NCBI GenBank assembly: GCA_001897475.1
Contig: MKSY01000015.1
Coordinates: forward strand, 1 to 64,000
From: Alphaproteobacteria bacterium 43-37
GTDB taxonomy: Bacteria; Pseudomonadota; Alphaproteobacteria; 43-37
Reading direction: 5' to 3'
DNA: 64,000 nt
Positions 1-9,883 of this stretch are shown in pieces; the first letter of the stretch is position 1, and each line of letters opens with the position of its first letter. A model generated the notes under the pieces. The model did no database searches. It was not told where the DNA came from and was given only the letters and a program-made list of their open reading frames with translations. The position numbers and the translations under genes were made by a program.

Positions 1-85
1 CCTCTTCTCTAATCTTTATTAAAGGTAGCACTCACCTTTCCAATTTAGCGAAACTTATCGTACGTTATCGGTATTAGATAAACTC

Positions 86-913
86 TTATGATTTTATATT
101 GTTACTATGTCGCAAGCGATAGCGCCTGTGGGTGAAGAAGCCTGCAAAAACAACAGCTAACGTAACGGTCAAAATAATCAAGGTGGACAGTGCATTGATA
201 ACAGGGCTCACCCCAAGTCGCACGCTTGAGAAAATAATCATTGGTAATGTGGTCGCACCGGGGCCAGATAGGAAGCTTGCAAGGACAACATCATCCAATG
301 AAAGAGTAAAGGCCAAAAGCCATCCAGAAATAAGCGCAGGCGCTACAATCGGAAGGGTAATGAGAAAAAATATTTTAATCGGCTTGGCACCTAAATCCAT
401 TGCTGCTTCTTCCAATGATCGATCAAAATCAATCAAGCGCGTGCGGACAACCACAGTTACATAAGCTAAGGCAAGGGTGATATGAGCAATGGAAACTGTT
501 GTAATACCTCTACCATTAGGCCATCCAAAATTACGCTCTAACATAATGAATAAAAATAGCAATGCCAAACCTGTGATCACATCTGGCATCACCAACGGTG
601 CTGTGACCATGCCACTTAACATTGTTCGTCCTCTAAATTGCTGGAAGCGCACCAAAACAATAGCCGCAAGGGTCCCAAGAATAACGGCCATTGTTGCTGA
701 AATAGCTGCAATTTTAAAACTCACAAAAGCAGCATCTAATATTTCATTCTGATCCCAAAGAGCCTGATACCATCGGAAAGAAAATTTTGACCATACTGTG
801 ACACGCTTCGATTCGTTAAATGAAAAGATAATCAAAGACACAATGGGTGCATACAAGAATGCATACCCAAAAACAAGAAACCCAAGGAGGGCTGTTTTTC
901 TACGTTGCTTCAT
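86..913 (-). CDS. potI: Polyamine ABC transporter permease (PotC/PotI type)
   Basis: Inner-membrane permease, 275 aa, of a spermidine/putrescine importer. Several hydrophobic segments are visible, the first at about residues 9-32. The stretch EEAAMDLGAKPIKIF at about 165-180 is the EAA loop that binds the ATPase in this family. It is the last gene of a four-gene minus-strand operon, and its ATG overlaps the stop of the upstream permease by 4 bases, implying translational coupling. A GAGGTGAAGC element sits just before the start. PotC and PotI cannot be separated from sequence alone; the binding protein and ATPase resemble the PotF/PotG branch about as well as PotD/PotA. Confidence 0.9.
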   Translation of the reverse strand: MKQRRKTALLGFLVFGYAFLYAPIVSLIIFSFNESKRVTVWSKFSFRWYQALWDQNEILDAAFVSFKIAAISATMAVILGTLAAIVLVRFQQFRGRTMLSGMVTAPLVMPDVITGLALLFLFIMLERNFGWPNGRGITTVSIAHITLALAYVTVVVRTRLIDFDRSLEEAAMDLGAKPIKIFFLITLPIVAPALISGWLLAFTLSLDDVVLASFLSGPGATTLPMIIFSSVRLGVSPVINALSTLIILTVTLAVVFAGFFTHRRYRLRHSNNIKS

Positions 914-1848
914 GCTTCACCTCTGCTTGAACGAAATTTTTGAAAGAGCATGAAAGGCACAACCAATATGACAATAAGCGAAATGGCCAATGCTGATGCA
1001 ACAGGCCAATCTCGATTGGTAAAGAACTCGTTCCAAATCACGCGTCCTATCATTAAGGAATCTGGCCCACCCAACAGTTCAGGGATTACAAACTCTCCCA
1101 CTGCAGGGATAAACACAAGAACACTGCCTGCCACAATACCTGAAAGCGTGAGAGGCAACGTAACCGTCAAAAACGATCGAAATGGCCGACAACCTAAATC
1201 AAATGCGGCCTCAAGTAGCGATGAATCCACTTTAACAATTGAAGCGTATAATGGGAGGATCATGAAAGGTAAATATGAATACACAATACCAAGACAAACA
1301 GCAAAATCCGTATTGAGTATTTTAAGAGGCTCATGGATAAGGCCTATACTCATTAAGAAGTTGTTGACCACCCCCTGCTTACCCAGCATGCCTATCCAAG
1401 CATACACCCTGATCAGGAACGATGTCCAAAAAGGCAACATAACCATCATGAGCAAAGCCATACGCATAGCTGGAGAAGCGCGACAAATAGCATAAGCCAT
1501 TGGATAACCGAACAACAAACACAAAAATGTCGAAATAAGAGCAATTTTGACCGAATTCAAAAGCGCCACAACATAGATACTATCCGCGAATAGGTAAACG
1601 TAATTATTGATATTCAGGCGGATGGATAAGATATTTCCATCCAACCATTGGTATAACGATTTGAATGGCGGCGCTCCAACAACAATCTCTGCAAAGCTAA
1701 TGTTCAGAATGATAAAAAATGGTGCTAGAAAAAAGAGTAGAAGCCAGAAAAATGGAAACGAAATAAGGAGGCCATTTCCTCTTTTTGAAAGGAAGCTCTC
1801 AAAAAAATCTCGCAGAATATCACTCACATTCTTTAGCATTTTTTCCAT
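910..1848 (-). CDS. potH: Polyamine ABC transporter permease (PotB/PotH type)
   Basis: Second permease subunit, 312 aa, partner of the downstream PotI-like protein in the membrane channel. The N-terminal cytoplasmic tail is followed by a hydrophobic segment near residues 27-52. The EAA loop reads LLEAAFDLGCRPFRSF at about 211-226. The length is normal for PotB/PotH. The gene lies 9 bases after the ATPase gene and overlaps the next permease by 4 bases. A G-rich ribosome site (GGGGGTAGGC) precedes the ATG; a second ATG three codons later is an alternative start. Confidence 0.9.
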   Translation of the reverse strand: MEKMLKNVSDILRDFFESFLSKRGNGLLISFPFFWLLLFFLAPFFIILNISFAEIVVGAPPFKSLYQWLDGNILSIRLNINNYVYLFADSIYVVALLNSVKIALISTFLCLLFGYPMAYAICRASPAMRMALLMMVMLPFWTSFLIRVYAWIGMLGKQGVVNNFLMSIGLIHEPLKILNTDFAVCLGIVYSYLPFMILPLYASIVKVDSSLLEAAFDLGCRPFRSFLTVTLPLTLSGIVAGSVLVFIPAVGEFVIPELLGGPDSLMIGRVIWNEFFTNRDWPVASALAISLIVILVVPFMLFQKFRSSRGEA

Positions 1849-1857
1849 GCCTACCCC

Positions 1858-2997
1858 CTATGATGTGAGAACGATACCATTTTCGGGGCGCCAGCAAAGG
1901 TACACCTCATCTTCCCATGTTACAGGCCTTTCCGCGACACGAACTAAGTTTGGCACAGTTGCGAGCACGATTTTACCAGACTTCAAAACAATGTGGAAAA
2001 TGGAAACATCCCCTAAATAACCTATGTCTCTTACTTTTCCTTTTGCCCAATTATAATCTTGTTCCAAAGGCGTTTTGGAAATAGCAATTTTTTCAGGCCG
2101 TATAGCCACATGCACATGAGCACCCACTGGCGCTGCAGAAGAATGGTTTATAAGCAAATCACATCCAAGATCGCTTGAGCGAATCAAGACATGATCAGCC
2201 TGATCTTCTGTAACAAAGCCCTCAAAAATGTTAATTGATCCAATAAAATTGGCTACCATCATAGAGTTAGGATACTCATAAATTTCATTGGGAGTACCTA
2301 CTTGCCGAAGACGACCAGCCTCCATAACACCAATACGCGTAGCCATTGTCATCGCTTCTTCTTGATCATGGGTTACCATAATAAAGGTAATTCCAACTCG
2401 CTCTTGAATGTTTACAAGTTCGAATTGTGTTCGTTCTCTCAAGGTCTTATCTAAAGCAGCCAAAGGCTCGTCCAATAAAAGCAACTTAGGTTGCTTTACC
2501 AAGCTTCTGGCTAGAGCCACACGCTGTCTTTGCCCACCTGATAATTGATGCGGTTTACGTTTTGCATAAGATTGCATTTGGACGAGTTCAAGAACACTTT
2601 CAACGCGGGATTTCCTTTCCGCCTTACTAACAGGTTCTTGTTTAAGGCCAAAAGCGACATTTTGTTCAACCGACATATGAGGAAACAAAGCATATGATTG
2701 AAACATCATATTAACGGGTCGCTCATAAGGAGCCTTATCTTCCATGTTAATACCATCAATCCAAACATGGCCTGAAGTCGGCGTTTCAAACCCTGCCAGA
2801 ACACGCAGCAATGTCGTCTTTCCACAGCCTGAACCTCCCAACAAACAGAAGAATTCTTTCTTATAAATCGACAATGAAAAGTTATTTAAAGCCGGGAACC
2901 CTTCATAGCTTTTTGAAACATGATCAATTTGAATGTATGGCCTAGCTTTGGGGTCTTGCCATGGTTCGAGGCGTGATAATGGAGTTGATGGAGGCAT
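1858..2997 (-). CDS. potG: Polyamine ABC transporter ATP-binding protein
   Basis: Cytoplasmic ATPase that powers polyamine uptake, about 379 aa. Visible motifs are Walker A GGSGCGKT near residue 54-61, the ABC signature LSGGQ near 152-156 and Walker B LLLLDEP near 172-178, then the switch histidine in MVTHDQEEAM. The last 100 residues have the beta-rich TOBE-like regulatory domain of the PotA/MalK group. The start is placed at the ATG at 2997 because AAAGGAG lies 5 bases before it. A GTG two codons earlier overlaps the upstream stop but has no room for a ribosome site. Confidence 0.92.
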   Translation of the reverse strand: MPPSTPLSRLEPWQDPKARPYIQIDHVSKSYEGFPALNNFSLSIYKKEFFCLLGGSGCGKTTLLRVLAGFETPTSGHVWIDGINMEDKAPYERPVNMMFQSYALFPHMSVEQNVAFGLKQEPVSKAERKSRVESVLELVQMQSYAKRKPHQLSGGQRQRVALARSLVKQPKLLLLDEPLAALDKTLRERTQFELVNIQERVGITFIMVTHDQEEAMTMATRIGVMEAGRLRQVGTPNEIYEYPNSMMVANFIGSINIFEGFVTEDQADHVLIRSSDLGCDLLINHSSAAPVGAHVHVAIRPEKIAISKTPLEQDYNWAKGKVRDIGYLGDVSIFHIVLKSGKIVLATVPNLVRVAERPVTWEDEVYLCWRPENGIVLTS

Positions 2998-2999
2998 AC

Positions 3000-4142
3000 T
3001 CACTCCTTTCCTTTGGTGTTCTGATTTTGTCTACGGCCAGCTTTAATATCAAGCCAAACACGCGATCTCTGGCGAATAAATTCTTGCGGCATCACTTTAT
3101 CCACATATAAACGTTGCCTAACATTATCAGGCACATATATAGCAGAATCTTTGCGCAATTTTGCATCCACTAGCCGAATAGCGCTTCGGTTTGCTGTAGC
3201 TGATGCAATTTCATTACTGGCCCTAGCTGCAATCTCGGGTCTCATTATAAAATCAATAAACTTATGAGCATTCTCAGGATGAGGAGCGCTCTTCGGGATA
3301 GCAAAAACATCAACCCACATGCTTGTCCCCTCTTTTGGAACAATAAAACCGATTTCAACACCATTGTGCATATCAGCAGCGATTTGTATAGCCTTGAGTA
3401 CTTCTGTTGACCATCCAAGAACAACACATAGATCTCCGGCACCTAAATCATAGGATGATTGATAAATGCCAAAACGGGTAACATACGGCTGTAAACGTCC
3501 AAGTAAATCAGCAGCTCTTGCCAAATCTTTAGGATCCTGGCTATTTGGATCCAGCCCCAAATAAAGAAGGACAAGCGGGATAACGTCAACCGCTTCATCC
3601 AACAATGATATTCCGCATTTGGAAAGCCGTTTAGCATGCTCTTCATCAAACAGAACTGCCAAGCTATCGCTTTTAGCTTCAGGGTAACATTTTTTTACGG
3701 CTTGTTTATTATAACCAATGCCTGTAACGCCCCACATATAAGGCACCACATATTGATTGCTCGGATCAATTTCTTTAAGTTTTTCTATTAAGAATGGATC
3801 CATATGCTTGAGATTTGGAAGCAGCGTTTTATTCAATGGTTGATAAATGCCTGCTTGGATCTGAGGGCCAACATATGGCCAAGCGGATGGGCACACAACA
3901 TCATATCCAGAAGTTCCCGTAAGCAGCTTTGCTTCGAGAACATCGTTACTGTCATACACATCTATGATAACGTCAATCCCGGTTTCTTGCTCAAATTCTT
4001 TGATAATCTCAACAGGGATATAGCTCGACCAAACGTACAAATGAAGTTTTTGAGGCACTAAACTCGCATTAACAATGGTTGAGAAAAAACACATCACCCA
4101 AAAAGAAAAAAACGCGAGTTTTTTGCCCAATTGAAACTTCAC
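3000..4142 (-). CDS. potF: Periplasmic polyamine-binding protein
   Basis: Solute-binding protein of the polyamine importer, 380 aa, first gene of the operon. An N-terminal signal peptide is visible (hydrophobic run at residues 9-24, likely cleavage after NA near 26). LHLYVWSSYIP at about 33-44 is the typical start of the mature PotD/PotF fold. The EIASATANRSA segment near the C-terminus also fits the family. Its stop is immediately followed by the ATPase gene. It begins about 100 bases after tssA, past an AT-rich hairpin. Specificity (putrescine or spermidine) cannot be settled by eye. Confidence 0.9.
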   Translation of the reverse strand: MKFQLGKKLAFFSFWVMCFFSTIVNASLVPQKLHLYVWSSYIPVEIIKEFEQETGIDVIIDVYDSNDVLEAKLLTGTSGYDVVCPSAWPYVGPQIQAGIYQPLNKTLLPNLKHMDPFLIEKLKEIDPSNQYVVPYMWGVTGIGYNKQAVKKCYPEAKSDSLAVLFDEEHAKRLSKCGISLLDEAVDVIPLVLLYLGLDPNSQDPKDLARAADLLGRLQPYVTRFGIYQSSYDLGAGDLCVVLGWSTEVLKAIQIAADMHNGVEIGFIVPKEGTSMWVDVFAIPKSAPHPENAHKFIDFIMRPEIAARASNEIASATANRSAIRLVDAKLRKDSAIYVPDNVRQRLYVDKVMPQEFIRQRSRVWLDIKAGRRQNQNTKGKE

Positions 4143-4193
4143 CTTTTAAAAAATATTATGTTATCCATAAACGAAAGTTTCTTTTGGTACAAT

Positions 4194-4225
4194 AAAAAAT
4201 ATCTTTGGTATTATTAAGATATTTT
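4194..4225 (-). terminator. AT-rich terminator-like hairpin after tssA
   Basis: On the minus strand AAAATATCTT and AAGATATTTTTT form a 10-bp stem with a 10-base loop, and the transcript then ends in a U run. It lies between tssA and potF and could separate the secretion operon from the polyamine operon. The stem is almost all A/U, so termination would be weak. Confidence 0.4.
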
Positions 4226-4244
4226 ATAGACTTACCAAGAAAAA

Positions 4245-5357
4245 TTAAGCCACACTTCGATTTTTACTGATGCCTTGGAACCCAAGGAGGCGCTTGATCG
4301 TATCAAGATCTTTCTCATCTGATATAATCTCTTGATACAACTCATGTAAAGGCATGGATCCCCACACAACAGCTCTTTTAACCAAGTAAGGTGTTGGGCT
4401 ATGTGGCTCAGTCCGAAGTAAGTAATCCGCAGCCTGCGTCAATTTTGCATAAGCTTCAGCGCGGCTTGTGATAGGTGAAAGCTGCAAAGACTCGCTTGTC
4501 AGAACATTCAACTCTAAAGATTGCCCTTCGTCAAGGTCATCAGACGCTGGCAACAAGGGCTGACGATCATCAAAATACCCTTTCGCATACCGTTGAATCT
4601 CAAAGAGTACATTCCGAATTTTATAAAAGGAGGGTATATGCTCTGGGCAAAGAGATAGTAACGAGGCCTCCAGTTTTTCAATAGCCAATAAGACTTGCCT
4701 TGTATCAGCTACAATCTTTTTGAAAAATTGCGTAGGGGTTTGGCTAATACTCAAAGAAATTTTAGCCAAACTTGCCTTCCCCTCACTCTCGGCCTGCTGG
4801 ACTAACTTTACACCATCTTTATGACGGCGCGCTTGCGCCTCGAGCGTGTTAGCATCATGAACATCCGCCCAAGTAAATGTGGGAATTGCTTGATCACTTG
4901 GCCCTGAAATATTCGTAAAACGGCATTGTTCCGACAAACGATCATTCATCCATTCCAAGGGAGCCATACGGAACTCGTAATCGTTATTCTCGATTTGAGG
5001 ATGTATATTCTTCCAATACCTTTGACAAAGCTCCTGGACTAGATAAAACCCACGAGATAATCCTTTCAGACCTTCCATATTAAGCCAGGCTTCAGTCAAC
5101 CAAGCAGCCACCTGCAGATCTTTTGATTCTTTCATAAGAGCGTCAGAGCAAGCGTCAGCCACCTTCGACCATTCAGCTTTTTTAAGATCAATTTCCCAGA
5201 TCCCCCTGGGTAAATTTTCATCCTCTCTTCTGGCCTCTTTAATGTTGTCATAGGTAGGTTCATATCGGATTGATGCCCCCACAGGATCTTCTTCAGCTAT
5301 TGGCTTTGTCAGCTGATCAATTATAGGATCGAGTAACTGTTCTTCTTTTTCACTCAT
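4245..5357 (-). CDS. tssA: Type VI secretion protein TssA (ImpA N-terminal domain)
   Basis: TssA organises assembly of the T6SS baseplate and sheath. The 370-aa protein carries the ImpA N-terminal domain at about residues 10-135: ISEEDPVGASIRYEP-like text near 20-35, a RGIWEIDLKKAEWSKV segment, then LTEAWLNMEGLKGLSRGF and an RYWKNIHPQ block, all typical. The C-terminal part is helical and poorly conserved. It is last in the tssK-tssL-tssM-tssA order, 20 bases after tssM, with GGGAGG before the ATG. The identity rests mainly on the N-terminal domain and on context. Confidence 0.88.
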   Translation of the reverse strand: MSEKEEQLLDPIIDQLTKPIAEEDPVGASIRYEPTYDNIKEARREDENLPRGIWEIDLKKAEWSKVADACSDALMKESKDLQVAAWLTEAWLNMEGLKGLSRGFYLVQELCQRYWKNIHPQIENNDYEFRMAPLEWMNDRLSEQCRFTNISGPSDQAIPTFTWADVHDANTLEAQARRHKDGVKLVQQAESEGKASLAKISLSISQTPTQFFKKIVADTRQVLLAIEKLEASLLSLCPEHIPSFYKIRNVLFEIQRYAKGYFDDRQPLLPASDDLDEGQSLELNVLTSESLQLSPITSRAEAYAKLTQAADYLLRTEPHSPTPYLVKRAVVWGSMPLHELYQEIISDEKDLDTIKRLLGFQGISKNRSVA

Positions 5358-5377
5358 GTCATCCTCCCTTGTCTTTA

Positions 5378-8300
5378 TTAAGCATCATCATCTGAAGAGT
5401 CTTGGGTTGAAGAGCTATCCTGATCATTTGATTGATCCTTCGAAGCATCGTCAGAGTCTTGATCAGGTAACGCTAAGTTCATGTCATCGTCATCTTTTTT
5501 CTCATCATCCGAAGAGCTGGTATTTAACTTATCCGCCTCATTATCCTCATCGTTAACATCCAACGACGGTGCAAAAATGGGGAATGAGCTGACTTTGACT
5601 TCTTTGTTTCCCGACTGATCTGGAACCGCTACCGTTAGGCGGATGAAAAGTCGTGTAGCCTTAGTTGCCGTTGACGTTGGAAAACTACCATCTTGTGTGT
5701 TTTCTGTAACTGGAATATCAAACCTCAAGACATGGGGAGCAGTGTCACCATTGCTGTCAAAGTCTCCCTGTTGTGCTGCATGACTAAACAGAGCCATAAA
5801 TAGTGCCCACTGATTGCTAAAATAGAAATTTGCGGCATATCCATGGGTGCTTAAAACAGGCTGCTTTGGATCGCTAGCAGGCAAGGAGCTACCACTTTCT
5901 GCCCATTTCATGGTGATAGTAATCGGAGTGCCATACTTCCAATTAACAGTCTTTCCTGTGTCATTCAGGGTAATAACCTGGCCATCTGAGAACTCTGCAT
6001 CATATTCGATGATTTGATTAGCCCCAACTTCCTTTTCTTGGTTAATACGAAACTCCGCACCCACGACAAATGTTGGGACATCCTGCCCTGGATCACCTTT
6101 TAAAAATGGCCCGAACAATTCTTTCATGTTCGCAACCTTTTTGAGGAAATTAATCGCACGCGTCTTTGAGTGAGCGAATCGCTTATCATTCTTAAGAGCA
6201 TAAATCATGCTTGGCGTCAGATCTTGTGCCAATGTCAGGAAATCACGAATATCTTGTGGGTCAGCTTCCTCCGCAGAGCTACCTGATTGCCTGACGGACT
6301 GAGGAGATACAAACGGAAACTTTCCTGCAAGCTTGCTATTAAAAGCTTCAGCTAGCTTCCCATATAACTTAGTCGTGGCCTCAAAGCTTGTTTTTTGACA
6401 CTTAGCATAAGCAGCTTTTTTAATATCCAACTTCTTCTGTTCAAAATAATCACCCGTGTGTTCAGCGATATCAGTTTCTTTGATTTTGTCAAAGCAAGTG
6501 CTAAAATTGAGTTGGTTCAAATCTTCGTGTATATAATTTTCAAGGGTAATAATAGTATTGTCTGGCTTCTTCTTATCATAGCTTAACAGCTGAGCTGCTA
6601 TACGATTCCACTTACTAATGAGCGTTAAATTCTGATCTGCACTTTTTAGAATATTCAACTGCAAGAACCCAGTTAGAACCTCAGCAAAATCTTTGCTTAA
6701 CATGGCCACTCTGGCCCGCTGAACATCAAAATATTTCGCTAAGTCTTCATCATCTTTAGCGCTGTATGCTTGGTATGCAGCACCAGCCTTACCATCCCAC
6801 CAATCAAAGTTTCCATCCGAGAACGTATATAGCTTTTCTTCTTCCAGCAATTTATCAGTTGTCGCAAGAAGCATAGTTCCCTCATTAACACAAAGATCAC
6901 GCAGCTTAATAAATGTTTCCGCAGCCGATGATTTGGAAAGATTTTCCAGCAGCTTGGTTAAAAATGGAATAGCCGCTTTCAAATTTGGTACAACGGTACG
7001 AAGCTCTTCTTCCTTGGCCGCAATACCCACAATATGAGGAGCATTGATAAACGATTGAGCCTGCTTGAGCTGGTAGTTCACATGGCGTTCCACATGCTCA
7101 GCCCCCATAATTCTTAAAGTTTCTCTGAGTTCTTTAGGATATTTTTGTAGCTTTTCATTTAAAAACATGTCAAAGGATTCTGCAATAGTAACGGCTCTGG
7201 ATAGAGAATTAGTATCCCAGATAAGCCGTTTATCCTCTTCAAATGTAGTAGCAAAAGTACCTTCGCCCACCATACCCATAAATGGTTGACCGAAAAATTC
7301 GGAAAGGATTGTTTTAAGAGAATTAAGGCCTTCAGAAGGAAGAGATTGAAGTTGACCATTCGCAGTAGCAAAGAATGGCCCACTCACTGGGCTCGACATC
7401 AAGACAGCTTGCTTTTTGAATAAGTCAAAAAATGCTGACGCATCTTTCATAAGATCACCAGCCGCTTGAGGGCCAAGCAAGGTGGAATGATCAAAAATAC
7501 GCATAATCAACGCCGTGTAAAATTCGCCAGGGTTAAAGATATTGGCTTCAATCCAATCCAACGTTGGCAAGTTAATAAATTCAACAGCACTGGATATGCT
7601 ATTAGAAACATTACGATATAGATTCGCGAGCTGGAGATTATCTAAATTCTCATGAGACTCAGTTGTAAATTTCCTAAGATCATCTGCTAACGAAAGTAAA
7701 GGCGCATAATTTGGGCCAAACTCCAGAACAGCCTTAAAATATTTTTGGTATTTTTTCTTAAAGACCCTTCGAGCCTCTTGAGCATACGTCATAACATCAA
7801 TTTGTCTATGCCCAGAGAAATGCTTAGATGTCTTAAATTTTCTTAAATATTCCAAAGATTCCTTTGGCAAAGAAAAACCAAAAAGATACTCCGTTACTTC
7901 TGAAAGCTTTGACTGATCCGCCGAATTGATTAAAGCATTGTACTTTGTCAAAAACTTCTCAAATTCTATAACTTGATCGACAAATGTTTGTAGCTCTTGA
8001 AATTCAGAAACTTGGATAGGGTCGAACTTTGGTTTTTGGTCCGTCAGCGTTGACAAAAGCTTGCTAGCGCCCCCACCATCTCCACTACCCTTTGCCGGCA
8101 CAGCCGGTGATTGAGATGCCCCTAATACAGAATGAGCATCGCTGGGTTTGGTCGCGTTACTAGCTTGGCCCTCGTGAGCAGGCAATTTGCCTTCAACAAT
8201 TTTATGGAAATGACTTGAAAACTGATCTTGGACTGATTTTGCGATGATTTGCTCATACCCAACAGCCAAAGTCTTGCCAATTATATCATTCAGGTTGCTA

Positions 8301-9883
8301 AACCAAGAAGGCGGTAAAAAGAGCTTAAAAAAGCTGGTATCATGCATCTGGCTCATAAACTTCAAAAGAAGTTCCGTTTGCAAAGCTATTTTTTCACCAT
8401 GTTCTTTTGGATTTTTTATCTCTTCACTTTCAACCACAAGAATTTGCTGGATTTGATAAAGAACAGGTAGCAATTCCTTCTGTAGCTTAGAAAGACGGGT
8501 GTGATCATGCGCAGACCCAAGACCACATAACAATATCACGGTCAAAATAGCTGCTCTTGAAACCAACATAGATCGATAGTCCGATCTTTGCCTGGATGGA
8601 ATAAGCTCGGCCAACCCATACTCTCGAAAAGCCTTTTGGTTTAATAGATCACGGACGAAATACAGAGGATTTTCATCGTTATCATGCAACCTTTCAGCTT
8701 TGAGCTGGCTCATTTTAGGGAACGGATTTGTTTCTTTAGATGCAATGGATTCTTGGACCTCTGATAGAGCATCCCCTTCACCAACAAAATAGATACCTCT
8801 TAAAAGGAATGGATCTCTATACGATGAAAACTTAAAAATATTTTGAATATAGATGGATAAAAGCTCTTTGGTCTTTAATAGTTCAGCGCCAAACCCAAAT
8901 GCCTTCTCTTTGGCTTGATCCTCAACCGAGGCAGTGAAGATTTCCATTCTAATGCGATGGGCAGCTTGTGAAAGCGTTTGGTAACATTGATCAATCCAAC
9001 TATCCTCAAACGGGTCCCTCACCCCATGCTCATTCGACCAACCAAGCATCTGCTGCTTATGTGCAAGTGGAATACAATTAGTAAATTCCTTAAAGCCTTC
9101 AATTTTATCAGACTTGGTAATAATGATATAAACGGGAACACGCATACCAAGGGTATCTTGAGCACTGGCAAGCTTCTCATACAATTGCTTTGCGCGCCCC
9201 AAAATTTCATTATGCTCAAGCTTAGAATCGCCATAGAGCTCTTCAGCTGAAATGGCTATAAAAATTCCATCCACAGGCCTTTTTGTGCGGTACCTTTCCA
9301 ACAGAAGCAATAATAAGCGCCACTTTTTTTCATCAGAGGATAGACCGCTTTTATGAAGGACAAATTCACCGCTTATATCCAAAACCACGCTTCGATCAAA
9401 GAACCACCACCCACAATGGCTTAAATCTTGCATACCCTCAAAATCAGGGCGCCCGACAGGAAGATTTAGTGTTGAGCGGCGCAAAAGAGAGGTTTTACCA
9501 GCCCCTGATGCCCCAAGCATCAGATACCAGGGGAATAAATACTGCGCATCCCTCCCACCCAGCTGCTCTTTTAAGTAAGTCACAGCTTTCAAAAAGGCCG
9601 TGCTAAATTCTCCCGCTTTGTAAACACCCTTAAGTGTCAGCTTATCAGAAAAAGGGCCACGTACTGGGAGCTTTTCACCAAACCTATAATCCTCATTAAT
9701 CATGCCAGCTAAACGTGTTTGCTCTTTCAACTCTGGCTGCTTATCAACACGTGTACGTGTGATCGAACGAGCAATAAAAAAAACCATCAGGCCGATGGTG
9801 AAAAGCCCAAGGATAATCATGACAAAAACAAGCGAAGGAAAACTTGCCGCCATTTTTGCAATTAAAGCTTTTGTGGCCATCAT
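5378..9883 (-). CDS. tssM: Type VI secretion membrane-complex protein TssM (IcmF)
   Basis: Large inner-membrane/periplasmic subunit of the T6SS envelope complex, 1501 aa, longer than the usual 1100-1300. A first membrane helix is at about residues 16-38 and a second near 440-456. Between them lies a cytoplasmic NTPase-like domain with Walker A GASGAGKT (124-131) and TKSD (256-259). LLRGIYFVGEGD at 360-371 is the conserved IcmF motif. The remaining 1000 residues are periplasmic. The last 50 residues are an unusual Asp/Ser/Gln-rich acidic tail. The ATG overlaps the tssL stop by 4 bases. I count one N-terminal helix where the family often has two. Confidence 0.93.
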   Translation of the reverse strand: MMATKALIAKMAASFPSLVFVMIILGLFTIGLMVFFIARSITRTRVDKQPELKEQTRLAGMINEDYRFGEKLPVRGPFSDKLTLKGVYKAGEFSTAFLKAVTYLKEQLGGRDAQYLFPWYLMLGASGAGKTSLLRRSTLNLPVGRPDFEGMQDLSHCGWWFFDRSVVLDISGEFVLHKSGLSSDEKKWRLLLLLLERYRTKRPVDGIFIAISAEELYGDSKLEHNEILGRAKQLYEKLASAQDTLGMRVPVYIIITKSDKIEGFKEFTNCIPLAHKQQMLGWSNEHGVRDPFEDSWIDQCYQTLSQAAHRIRMEIFTASVEDQAKEKAFGFGAELLKTKELLSIYIQNIFKFSSYRDPFLLRGIYFVGEGDALSEVQESIASKETNPFPKMSQLKAERLHDNDENPLYFVRDLLNQKAFREYGLAELIPSRQRSDYRSMLVSRAAILTVILLCGLGSAHDHTRLSKLQKELLPVLYQIQQILVVESEEIKNPKEHGEKIALQTELLLKFMSQMHDTSFFKLFLPPSWFSNLNDIIGKTLAVGYEQIIAKSVQDQFSSHFHKIVEGKLPAHEGQASNATKPSDAHSVLGASQSPAVPAKGSGDGGGASKLLSTLTDQKPKFDPIQVSEFQELQTFVDQVIEFEKFLTKYNALINSADQSKLSEVTEYLFGFSLPKESLEYLRKFKTSKHFSGHRQIDVMTYAQEARRVFKKKYQKYFKAVLEFGPNYAPLLSLADDLRKFTTESHENLDNLQLANLYRNVSNSISSAVEFINLPTLDWIEANIFNPGEFYTALIMRIFDHSTLLGPQAAGDLMKDASAFFDLFKKQAVLMSSPVSGPFFATANGQLQSLPSEGLNSLKTILSEFFGQPFMGMVGEGTFATTFEEDKRLIWDTNSLSRAVTIAESFDMFLNEKLQKYPKELRETLRIMGAEHVERHVNYQLKQAQSFINAPHIVGIAAKEEELRTVVPNLKAAIPFLTKLLENLSKSSAAETFIKLRDLCVNEGTMLLATTDKLLEEEKLYTFSDGNFDWWDGKAGAAYQAYSAKDDEDLAKYFDVQRARVAMLSKDFAEVLTGFLQLNILKSADQNLTLISKWNRIAAQLLSYDKKKPDNTIITLENYIHEDLNQLNFSTCFDKIKETDIAEHTGDYFEQKKLDIKKAAYAKCQKTSFEATTKLYGKLAEAFNSKLAGKFPFVSPQSVRQSGSSAEEADPQDIRDFLTLAQDLTPSMIYALKNDKRFAHSKTRAINFLKKVANMKELFGPFLKGDPGQDVPTFVVGAEFRINQEKEVGANQIIEYDAEFSDGQVITLNDTGKTVNWKYGTPITITMKWAESGSSLPASDPKQPVLSTHGYAANFYFSNQWALFMALFSHAAQQGDFDSNGDTAPHVLRFDIPVTENTQDGSFPTSTATKATRLFIRLTVAVPDQSGNKEVKVSSFPIFAPSLDVNDEDNEADKLNTSSSDDEKKDDDDMNLALPDQDSDDASKDQSNDQDSSSTQDSSDDDA

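Noticed and set aside
132-752. Plus-strand reading frames opposite the polyamine permeases
   Set aside because: They are antisense shadows of clear permease genes, with no domain match.
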